The position numbers and the translations under genes were made by a program. Source: Bacillota bacterium (GTDB lineage: Bacteria > Bacillota > Clostridia > DSM-8532). Taken from it: 12,575 bases of DNA. The stretch covers positions 1 through 12,575 of the forward strand of contig JAEZBW010000612.1 of NCBI GenBank assembly GCA_023426765.1, in the 5' to 3' direction. This document shows positions 6,213 to 12,575 of the stretch, piece by piece; position 1 is the stretch's first letter; every line of letters begins with the position of its first letter. A model generated the notes under the pieces. It did not search any database and was not told where the DNA came from. It worked only from the letters and a program-made list of their open reading frames with translations.

Positions 6213-7826
6213 TCAAACCTCCGTCCCCTTGACACGCAGGTATTCCCGTGGGGAGCAGCCTTCCACCTTTTTAAATACCTTACTGAAGTAAAAAGCATTG
6301 TCAAAACCCAGATGATCGGCAATTTCCTGGATTTTCAGGCTTTGATCGGCCATCATTTCCTTAGCCTGATGGATTTTCACCTGGATGACATAGTCAACGA
6401 AGCCGCAGCCCGAATATTTCTTAAACAGCGAAGACAGATAATTCGGGCTGACCCCCAGCGCTGCAGCCACATCATTCAAAGTGAGTTTTTTCGTTAAGTT
6501 GTTTCGGATGTATTGCTTTGCGTTGGCAACAATCTGGTTTTTATAATCCTTCTTCCGGGACTCAAAATAATTGTAAAGTCCCTTAAAAAGGGTATTCAGC
6601 CATTGCAGGATTTGATCCGTACTGTTCAGGGTATAAAGAGAACGATATTTTTGCGGATTGTCTGCGAAAATATCGGAAACAAGCTCTTCACCATCGGTCA
6701 GCAATGAGATGGACAGATAAAGAATATTGCTGGCTGCGTCCAGTGCCTGAAGGAAATAAGCCGGATTCTCTCTGAACAAATCGGAAATGGAGGTGAATAC
6801 CATTTTTAAATGTTCGGCATTCAGCTCTTCAAAAGCAGAAACAATCTCATTCTTAAAAATGGCCATATTGAAAATGTTTTTAGCGGACATCTCTGCCGTT
6901 CGTTCCTCAAAAAAAACCAGAGGCTTTTCGGGCGATGCTTTTCGGAAGATCTGCCGCGAATCCTGAAAGGATGCGAAGATGTCCATTGGATGACCTACCC
7001 GGCGGCCTGCTGCGCCATAAATGGATGCACCATAATATTTGTGCAGCATTTGCGCTGAGTTTTCTACCGAATAGCGCACCTGCTGCGTACTGTCGGCTTC
7101 CTCGCCGCTGGAAAACAGAAAAATGATGGCAAAATGCCGGATGTCCAGGGGGGTGATATGACAACGGATATACTTCGGCAATAAGGTTTTTACCATTTGC
7201 AAGACACTGGAAAAGAAGCTCAGCTGTTGTTTTGTACTCATGGAATCGGAATTCGGGCTGACAATTTCCATGCAGGCAACCTGAAAGCCGGCGGCATCAA
7301 AATCCAGCCCCAGGTCTTTCGACTGCAGCTGAAACTGCTCTTCATTTTCAAACAGGTTGTTCAACAGCATGATGAAAAAACGGTCATGAAACAGCAGCGT
7401 TTCAACCGGTACCTGCTGGGAATGAAGCTTCGTGCCGGTTTCAAAACCTTCGAGCATGCCAATGGCTTTACGAACGGACTCAACCAGGCTTGCTTCAGAC
7501 AGCTCCAGTTTTACCAGGTAATCGACAGCCTGCAGCGACAACGCCTGCTTTGCCAGGTGAAACTCCTCATAGCTTGTCAGAACGATAAACAAAGGCAGTG
7601 AACCGAAACGTTTCCGGCATTCCTGCATCAATTCAAGCCCACCCATGATGGGCATTTTAATGTCGGTGATCACGATTTGCGCTGAATACTTTTCAATCAT
7701 CACAAGAGCATCCTGACCGTTGGATGCCGTTCCGCAGATTTCTATGCCAAGGCTGGACCAATCCACCATGGATTTTATACCGATTTGTACAAGAGGTTCA
7801 TCATCTGCAATCAATAATCGAATCAT
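6213..7826 (-). CDS. YesN-type response regulator with AraC-family DNA-binding domain
   Basis: A 537-residue two-component response regulator. The receiver domain (about 3-118) has the acidic pair D8-D9, the phosphorylation site D55 in VITDIKMPIMGG, the switch residue T84 in VLTSYEEF, and the conserved K106 in DYLVK. A long linker (about 119-429) follows, of the kind found in YesN-like regulators. Residues about 430-532 form an AraC/XylS DNA-binding domain with two helix-turn-helix units: LTLNDVAAALGVSPNYLSSLFKK and LKIQEIADHLGFDNAFYFSKVFKK, the second being the most conserved part of the family. The ATG has an AAGGAAT-type site about 10 bases upstream and lies 18 bases after the kinase stop, so the two form an operon. 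It probably regulates the divergent transporter genes (inference from context), as YesN-like regulators commonly do for sugar ABC transporters. Confidence 0.95.
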   Translation of the reverse strand: MIRLLIADDEPLVQIGIKSMVDWSSLGIEICGTASNGQDALVMIEKYSAQIVITDIKMPIMGGLELMQECRKRFGSLPLFIVLTSYEEFHLAKQALSLQAVDYLVKLELSEASLVESVRKAIGMLEGFETGTKLHSQQVPVETLLFHDRFFIMLLNNLFENEEQFQLQSKDLGLDFDAAGFQVACMEIVSPNSDSMSTKQQLSFFSSVLQMVKTLLPKYIRCHITPLDIRHFAIIFLFSSGEEADSTQQVRYSVENSAQMLHKYYGASIYGAAGRRVGHPMDIFASFQDSRQIFRKASPEKPLVFFEERTAEMSAKNIFNMAIFKNEIVSAFEELNAEHLKMVFTSISDLFRENPAYFLQALDAASNILYLSISLLTDGEELVSDIFADNPQKYRSLYTLNSTDQILQWLNTLFKGLYNYFESRKKDYKNQIVANAKQYIRNNLTKKLTLNDVAAALGVSPNYLSSLFKKYSGCGFVDYVIQVKIHQAKEMMADQSLKIQEIADHLGFDNAFYFSKVFKKVEGCSPREYLRVKGTEV

Positions 7827-7844
7827 CGTGTTAAATTCCTTTCC

Positions 7845-9683
7845 TTATGGTTCAGGGCTTTCGCTGCTGCCGGTCTGTTCATGAACAGCCGGTACATCCG
7901 GGCAGGGCCTGTCAGGAAGCAGGATGGTCACGGTTGTAAAGCTGCCTGCCCTGCTGCGAATGGATAAGCCATATGGGCTGCCGAACTCCATCTGAATCCT
8001 GTGGTGAACGTTTGATATTCCAATCTTTTTAAAGAAGCTGGTCTTGCTTTCAGTTTTCTCGGACAGCAGCGTTTTGGCAGTCTCTTCATCCATGCCAATA
8101 CCATCGTCGGTAATATCAATCTGTAAATCATTTGCATCATTCTTAAAAATATTAATCTCGATTTTCCCGGCTGCGCCTTTTGGTTCAATGCCGTGAAAGA
8201 TAGCATTTTCCACGATCGGCTGCAGGGTGAACCGCAATATGCGGCAGCCAAGCAGCTTGTCAACCGCGGTATGGATGTTCAGATCAATCGTTCCGCCGTA
8301 ACGGTATTTCATGATGGTGAAATAATCCCTCAGTAAATCCAGTTCTTCGGATAATGGAACGAATTGCGTTGTGCCTTTGGAGATATTCTTTAAGAGCCGG
8401 GAAAGCGACGTAGTCATCTCTGCGATACCCGGTGCGTTCTGAATGGTGGCCATCCACTTTATCGACATCAGCGTATTATACAGGAAATGCGGGTTGATCT
8501 GGCTTTGCAGCATTTGAAACTCATAGTCCCTTTTTTGCTTTTCCATCTCCAATCGGCTATGCATCAGGGTGTGGACGCTTTCCGAAAGCCTGTTGATACC
8601 CTTGCCGATATCCCCAAACTCATTATCCCATTCAATGGAGGACTCCCGGGAAAAATCGCCGTTCGCAATCCGGTTCATTGTGTCCTGTATTTTCAGTACC
8701 GGCCTGTTGACCATTCTGTTCAGCAGAAGGGACATTAGCAACCCGGCCAGCAGGATGATAAGGCAAATGGCCAGTAGAATTTGAACAAAAAAGGCTGTTT
8801 GGGAAATCAGCTCCCGATTATTCACCCTTTGCGTGACATAACAGCCCTCCGTGTTCAAAGGACGGGAAACATAGTATTCCTTCAGATCCGGATCCAGATA
8901 AATCATCGTATCTTTATACAATACGGCAGCGCTTTCTTCTTTTACAAGATTATCTCCAATGCCCGGTACCTGGGTATATACACCTTGATCATAACGATAA
9001 ATGTTTTTCCCCAGGGTAAGATAGACTTCGTTCCCATTCCCATGTTTGTATAATTCGACCGCATCGGAAAAAAGCTGTGGAGATATGCTGATAAAAGCCC
9101 ATCCCGCTGTGCTGGAATCATACAGACTGTAGATGGGCCGAATTAACGGAAGAATATTGATTTGGTTCTGAGCCTTGAAGGGATCGTACACAAAACCGAT
9201 ATCAAGATTGGCCACTTTGCCCTCCAGTGCCTGGGTAAAGTAATCCAGCTTGCTGACGACACTGAAAACATCGGAAGCGCTGGAATGACGCATTTGAACG
9301 ATTTGAATGAATTCTCCCCTGTTGCTGGCGACCAGTACGCGCTGGATGTATCCGGAGGAATTGTTGGAATTATAGCGTTCATTCAGATAATCATAAACGG
9401 TTATTTTCTGTTTGGGTGTTTTCGAGCCATACAGTGCGAACTCTCCAACAGTGTCATTCATCTGGCACCAATCGGCCAGGGAATAAATATTCTTCAGTTC
9501 ATTGCTGATTGAGTCGGCGATGACCTGCAGGCTCAGCTCGGAAGACTGGATCAGACTGCTGCGCAAATAATCATGGTAAACCCCGTAGCTGCTGAAAGCA
9601 ATAATAATGGACAGCAAAAATGAAAACAACATGGTTGAGAGTATTATCTTTCCCTTTATTGTTTTAACAAACAGGGGTCTCAT
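7845..9683 (-). CDS. YesM-type sensor histidine kinase
   Basis: A 612-residue membrane sensor kinase. Transmembrane helix 1 is at about residues 12-33, an extracellular sensory region at about 34-297, and helix 2 at about 298-321. A HAMP linker follows (about 322-375, NRPVLKIQDTMNRIANGDF). The His-kinase segment QSQINPHFLYNTLMSIKW carries the phospho-acceptor H399. The ATPase domain has the N box QPIVENAIFHG (N493), the DDGIGM motif (526-531) and ISNVHHRI (556-563). This is the LytS/YesM type that pairs with AraC-type regulators. The frame is open to 9782, but ATG 9683 is preferred because a GAGAGGTG site lies just upstream (about 9690-9697) and the signal-anchor then starts normally; the upstream frame would need a TTG inside the promoter region. 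The last 20 residues are a Pro/Glu/Ser-rich tail. Confidence 0.95.
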   Translation of the reverse strand: MRPLFVKTIKGKIILSTMLFSFLLSIIIAFSSYGVYHDYLRSSLIQSSELSLQVIADSISNELKNIYSLADWCQMNDTVGEFALYGSKTPKQKITVYDYLNERYNSNNSSGYIQRVLVASNRGEFIQIVQMRHSSASDVFSVVSKLDYFTQALEGKVANLDIGFVYDPFKAQNQINILPLIRPIYSLYDSSTAGWAFISISPQLFSDAVELYKHGNGNEVYLTLGKNIYRYDQGVYTQVPGIGDNLVKEESAAVLYKDTMIYLDPDLKEYYVSRPLNTEGCYVTQRVNNRELISQTAFFVQILLAICLIILLAGLLMSLLLNRMVNRPVLKIQDTMNRIANGDFSRESSIEWDNEFGDIGKGINRLSESVHTLMHSRLEMEKQKRDYEFQMLQSQINPHFLYNTLMSIKWMATIQNAPGIAEMTTSLSRLLKNISKGTTQFVPLSEELDLLRDYFTIMKYRYGGTIDLNIHTAVDKLLGCRILRFTLQPIVENAIFHGIEPKGAAGKIEINIFKNDANDLQIDITDDGIGMDEETAKTLLSEKTESKTSFFKKIGISNVHHRIQMEFGSPYGLSIRSRAGSFTTVTILLPDRPCPDVPAVHEQTGSSESPEP

Positions 9684-9753
9684 CCATTCACCTCTCCAGG
9701 AAATGCAAGCGGGATGTTTGAAGTCAGAACTATGATACAGTTTACCATAAATT

Positions 9754-9782
9754 ATTGTATAATAGAAACGAATGGGAATCAA
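9754..9782 (-). promoter_or_regulatory. Candidate promoter for the kinase/regulator operon
   Basis: On the - strand TTGATT (9782-9777), a 17-base spacer and TACAAT (9759-9754) form a good match to a housekeeping promoter. The leader would be about 60-65 bases before ATG 9683. A second possible -10 (TATCAT, 9737-9732) lies closer to the gene but lacks a good -35. Prediction by eye. Confidence 0.45.
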
Positions 9783-9897
9783 ATGAAATCGGAAGATATT
9801 ACATTTCCTCAGTAAAAAATGACAGGCAGGCTTCAGGATACGAAGGAAATATTGCTGGCTTCGATGAAATATGGAATTAAAAAATAAAATCTTCCAT

Positions 9898-9925
9898 TTT
9901 ATTCTGAAGGCCTATCCGATATAGT
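9898..9925 (+). promoter_or_regulatory. Weak candidate promoter for the transporter operon
   Basis: TTTATT (9898-9903), a 16-base spacer and TATAGT (9920-9925) lie about 80 bases before ATG 10005. The -35 is poor, which fits promoters that need an activator but is also weak evidence. No better + strand candidate was found in the gap. Confidence 0.22.
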
Positions 9926-10004
9926 AAAAATGTCAATGCCTTGTGAAGAGTGAATTATTAACACGGGCAAAACCAACAGGTACAATGAGGGAGGAGAAGA
10001 TCGT

Positions 10005-11354
10005 ATGAAAAAGAAAGTCTTAGGTCTGGTTCTCAGTTTATGTATGCTGGTGACCATGTTCGGCTGCGTTGCTCAACAAGCGGGCACGGCTGCACCTACA
10101 GCAGTTCCCGATGCACCGAAAGCAACAGATGTGCCAAAGGCCACTACGCCGGCTGAAGAAAAAATAACCCTGAAGTGGGCCCTTTGGGATTATGAAACAA
10201 CCGTATATTGGGGCGCTCTGATTGATGCTTACAAAAAAGTGAAACCGAATGTAACCATCGAGTATACCGATCTGGGCTCAGCCGATTACATGACCGTCCT
10301 GGCTGCAGAATTATCGGGCAGCGGCAGTAAATTTGACATTGTTACGATCAAAGACGTTCCCGGTTATGCAACACTGGTTCAGAAGAATACCCTTGAACCG
10401 CTGGAATCATACATCAGCAAGGCTGGTATTGATTTGGCGAAGTTTGGCGGTATCACCAACCAGGTTACCGTGGATGGAAAACTGTATGAGCTGCCATTCA
10501 GAAGCGACTTCTGGCTTTTATTCTACAACAAGGATGTCTTTGATAAAAAAGGCGTACCTTACCCGACTAACGACATGACCTTTGAACAATATGACGCTCT
10601 TGCAAGAAAGGTTACCGACACTACCTTCGGATCCGAAGTTTACGGTGCGCATTATCATACCTGGAGAAGTGCGGTTCAGCTGTTTGGCGTTCTCGACGGC
10701 AAACATTCCATCCTGGACGGGGAATACTCCTTCTTTACACCTTATTACAACATGGTTCTCAGCCAGATGAAGGATGGCGTCGCAATGCCATATACCGATG
10801 TCAGCACACAAGGCCTCCATTATTCAGCTGCTTTCACGAACGGAAATATCGCAATGCTGAATATGGGTTCATGGTTCATTGCCACGATGATCAGCAACCT
10901 GCAGAAGGGTGATTATGATAAGGAGCTTTGCGGAAACTGGGGTCTTGTTAAATATCCTCACGCTGAAGGTGTTCCTGCTGGTTCTACCCTGGGCACAATC
11001 ACCGGTCTGTCCGTAACATCTGCATCCAAGCAGAAGGATGCTGCGTTTGATTTTGTAAATTGGGTAAGTGGTCCGGAAGGTGCAGAAGTGATGGCCAATA
11101 CCGGAAACTTCCCGGCATTGTCCACCGAAGGCGTCAGAACCATTATCTCCGGCCTTGAAGGCTTCCCGACAGATCCTGAAAGCGTTAAGGCACTTGAAGT
11201 AACAAACCTTTACCTGGAAGTTCCTTATGCCGAGAAAGTCTCTGAAATCAATGCCATTCTGGATACATATCATAAGATGATCATGAGCGGCGAACTGACC
11301 GTTGATGAAGGCATTAAGGCCATGAACGACGACGTCACAGCCCTGAAGAAGTAA
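10005..11354 (+). CDS. ABC transporter extracellular solute-binding lipoprotein (family 1)
   Basis: A 449-residue substrate-binding protein of the extracellular solute-binding family 1, the usual receptor for sugars or oligosaccharides in Firmicutes ABC importers. The N-terminus MKKKVLGLVLSLCMLVTMFGC is a lipoprotein signal with the predicted lipidated C21; the lipobox M-F-G-C is slightly atypical. A Thr/Pro/Ala-rich tether spans about 22-50, and the mature domain begins at ITLKWALWDYETT. Typical segments are FDIVTIKDVPGYATLVQKNTLEPLESYI, LPFRSDFWLLFYNKDVFDKKGVPYP and AFDFVNWVSGPEGAEVM, cited here for pattern only. A GAGGGAGGAG site fixes the ATG. It is the first gene of the + strand operon and diverges from the sensor kinase. 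The protein should be anchored outside the cell, delivering substrate to the permeases downstream. Ligand identity cannot be read from sequence alone. Confidence 0.95.
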   Translation: MKKKVLGLVLSLCMLVTMFGCVAQQAGTAAPTAVPDAPKATDVPKATTPAEEKITLKWALWDYETTVYWGALIDAYKKVKPNVTIEYTDLGSADYMTVLAAELSGSGSKFDIVTIKDVPGYATLVQKNTLEPLESYISKAGIDLAKFGGITNQVTVDGKLYELPFRSDFWLLFYNKDVFDKKGVPYPTNDMTFEQYDALARKVTDTTFGSEVYGAHYHTWRSAVQLFGVLDGKHSILDGEYSFFTPYYNMVLSQMKDGVAMPYTDVSTQGLHYSAAFTNGNIAMLNMGSWFIATMISNLQKGDYDKELCGNWGLVKYPHAEGVPAGSTLGTITGLSVTSASKQKDAAFDFVNWVSGPEGAEVMANTGNFPALSTEGVRTIISGLEGFPTDPESVKALEVTNLYLEVPYAEKVSEINAILDTYHKMIMSGELTVDEGIKAMNDDVTALKK

Positions 11355-11411
11355 AACCCGGATGACACAAGAGCATGGTTCAACTTCTCTGATAAACAAT
11401 CAGGCTGAAAA

Positions 11412-11449
11412 GACGGATAAGGCCGGTATAAACACCGGCCTTATCTGTT
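11412..11449 (+). other. Strong intergenic hairpin between binding protein and permease
   Basis: GATAAGGCCGGT (11416-11427) pairs perfectly with ACCGGCCTTATC (11434-11445) around the 6-base loop ATAAAC. The stem extends by four more pairs, including G-U, to 11412/11449. What follows is TAAAAGCC, not a U-run, so it is not a standard rho-independent terminator. Its place between a solute-binding-protein gene and its permease gene suggests an mRNA-stabilising or partial-readthrough element that keeps binding-protein levels above permease levels. That role is inferred from analogy with other ABC operons. Confidence 0.75.
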
Positions 11450-11542
11450 AAAAGCCTGCTGAAAGCTCTGGGGTCCTGTATGAACAACGAATGGAACAGG
11501 AACGGACGCATATAGAATTTATGCCGGGAGGAGACATTTGGT

Positions 11543-12505
11543 ATGAGTGACAAAACTGCAGGTTTAAAAGTCGCTTCATCAGATCATACCGTGGATGAGA
11601 TCCAAAAGTCCAGGAAGAAGAGAGAACGCAGGAAAAACCTGATCGCATATTCCTTCATCGCACCGAATTTTATCGGGTTTGCGGTGTTTACACTGGTACC
11701 CATTCTTTTTGCTTTTGCGCTGGCTTTTATGGAGTGGGACGGGAACAATCCAATCAAATTTGTTGGCCTGGAGAACTTCAAAGGGCTGATCGGGGACAAA
11801 TTTTTTAAAGCAGCCCTCAGAAACACCATTGTATACAGTATTGGAACGGTACCGCTGACGATGGCAGCTTCGCTGGGCCTGGCTGTTGTTTTGAATCAGA
11901 AGGTGAAAGGCCGCGGATTTTTCAGAACATTGGGCTTTTTCCCTTATGTCGCCTCGTTGGTAGCTATCACCTCTGTCTGGACCATGATTTTCCATTCGTC
12001 AAAAGGCCCGGTCAATGCGATTCTTTATTTTGTGTTCAACGTTCCGAAGGATAAACTTCCGAACTGGTTTACCGGGAATCTTGTGATCATCATGCTGATT
12101 TTGTTCAGCGTATGGAAATACATGGGCTATTACATGGTCATTTATCTTGCCGGGCTTCAGGGGATCTCCAACGATTTGTACGAGGCGGGAAAAATTGACG
12201 GAGCCAATGCATGGCAGCGGTTCCGGTTCATCACCTGGCCGGCGCTGAAACCCACAAGCTTCTTTGTAATCGTCATGCTGACAATCAACTGCTTTAAAAT
12301 ATATGATATTGCCATCATGCTGGCAGGCGGCAGCACCGGCACGCTATCCACCTCCGCCATGGTTTTGGTATATTACATCTATCAGAACGCATTTAACTAC
12401 TGGAAACTCGGTTATTCCAGCGCGGTTGCGATGATACTCTTCGTTCTGGTGCTGGTCGTAACGATCATTCAATTCAGGGGCGAATCCAAGTTCGCCAATG
12501 ACTAA
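11543..12505 (+). CDS. MalF-type ABC sugar transporter permease
   Basis: A 320-residue integral membrane permease of the binding-protein-dependent (MalF-like) type. Six transmembrane helices are predicted at about residues 35-60, 96-118, 131-150, 180-203, 237-256 and 291-311. The cytoplasmic N-terminus is rich in Lys/Arg (KKRERRKN). The EAA loop that contacts the ATPase is E214-A-G-K-I-D-G-A-N-A-W-Q-R-F-R-F-I-T-W-P (214-233), close to the consensus. AYSFIAPNFIGFAVFTLVP near the start is typical of sugar permeases. A GGGAGGAG site (11526-11533) fixes the ATG. It follows the binding-protein gene after 188 bases containing a hairpin, and the second permease begins 21 bases after its stop. It forms a heterodimer with that second permease; no ATPase gene is visible. 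Confidence 0.95.
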   Translation: MSDKTAGLKVASSDHTVDEIQKSRKKRERRKNLIAYSFIAPNFIGFAVFTLVPILFAFALAFMEWDGNNPIKFVGLENFKGLIGDKFFKAALRNTIVYSIGTVPLTMAASLGLAVVLNQKVKGRGFFRTLGFFPYVASLVAITSVWTMIFHSSKGPVNAILYFVFNVPKDKLPNWFTGNLVIIMLILFSVWKYMGYYMVIYLAGLQGISNDLYEAGKIDGANAWQRFRFITWPALKPTSFFVIVMLTINCFKIYDIAIMLAGGSTGTLSTSAMVLVYYIYQNAFNYWKLGYSSAVAMILFVLVLVVTIIQFRGESKFAND

Positions 12506-12526
12506 AGGCTGGCGGGAGGATAGGCT

Positions 12527-12575
12527 ATGAACTCAAACAGTGTGAATAAAGCCATCGGTAAGGTCTTCCTATATC
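12527..12575 (+). CDS. Second ABC permease, N-terminus only (3' end outside window)
   Basis: An ATG at 12527 follows a GGGAGGA site (12514-12520) by 6 bases and is open to the window end, giving 16 codons (MNSNSVNKAIGKVFLY). It lies 21 bases after the MalF-type permease stop. That is exactly where sugar ABC operons carry the MalG-type partner permease, and the short basic start running into a hydrophobic residue pair fits that. Sixteen residues are not enough to confirm the family, so the assignment rests mainly on position. Confidence 0.65.
   Translation, partial: MNSNSVNKAIGKVFLY

Larger units (their letters stand above)
9684..10004. other. Divergent intergenic region between kinase and binding-protein genes
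   Basis: This 321-base AT-rich stretch separates the - strand kinase operon from the + strand transporter operon and contains no convincing gene. It holds a candidate kinase promoter (9754-9782) and a weak candidate transporter promoter ending in TATAGT (9920-9925). It also holds a short inverted repeat, ATGGAA (9871-9876) with TTCCAT (9892-9897). A divergent arrangement like this is where an AraC-type regulator would be expected to bind. I do not see a clear pair of direct repeats that I would call its operator. Confidence 0.7.

Noticed and set aside
9684..9782. Extended N-terminus for the kinase starting at 9782
   Set aside because: It would need a TTG start that overlaps the -35 of the likely promoter. 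ATG 9683 has a proper ribosome binding site and a normal anchor helix.
9784..9797. Catabolite control (cre) site at TGAAATCG
   Set aside because: Only the left half matches the consensus; the right half does not.
9783..9878. Repeated ATGAAAT...GGAA words as direct-repeat operator sites
   Set aside because: The match is only 7 plus 4 bases with unequal spacing and 81 bases apart; a match of this length is expected by chance in an AT-rich gap.

Overview
The window looks like the left end of an assembled contig from a low-to-moderate GC Firmicute, most likely a Clostridia or Paenibacillus-like organism. The reasons are strong GGAGG-type ribosome binding sites on almost every gene, a YesM/YesN-type two-component pair, lipoprotein-type solute-binding proteins, and a YyaB-like PH domain. 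The first 29 bases are not biological: positions 4-29 match the Nextera (Tn5) read-2 adapter, ending in the 19-base mosaic end.

Left block (31-3713, all + strand, AT-rich): seven closely spaced small genes. In order they are the C-terminal tail of a membrane protein cut by the contig end, a GNAT-type acetyltransferase, a membrane-anchored C39-like peptidase, a small lipoprotein, an N-terminally truncated PH-domain protein, a three-helix membrane protein with a cytoplasmic tail, and a GrpB (UPF0157) family protein. Gaps are mostly 5-50 bases, so co-transcription is possible, but no shared pathway is evident. It reads as an accessory gene cluster.

Right block (3815-12575, higher GC): a coherent carbohydrate-uptake type locus. 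On the - strand lie a sensor histidine kinase and an AraC-type response regulator (9683-6213), followed by two tandem uroporphyrinogen-decarboxylase-superfamily proteins (5982-3815). Divergently on the + strand are an extracellular solute-binding lipoprotein, a MalF-type permease and the start of a second permease cut by the window end. A strong hairpin lies between the binding-protein and permease genes.

Working model (inference): the kinase senses an extracellular signal and phosphorylates the regulator, which controls the divergent ABC transporter. No transport ATPase is in view, so it is encoded further downstream or shared. The two URO-D-like proteins are probably not heme enzymes. Both carry His-x-Asp-Gly where related methyltransferases have His-x-Cys-Gly, and they may act on the imported compound. 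The 230-base region upstream of the URO-D pair holds two inverted repeats built from the same TACAG/CTGTA half-site, which may be an operator. The URO-D pair next to a sugar-type transporter and its sensor is the most interesting part of the window.
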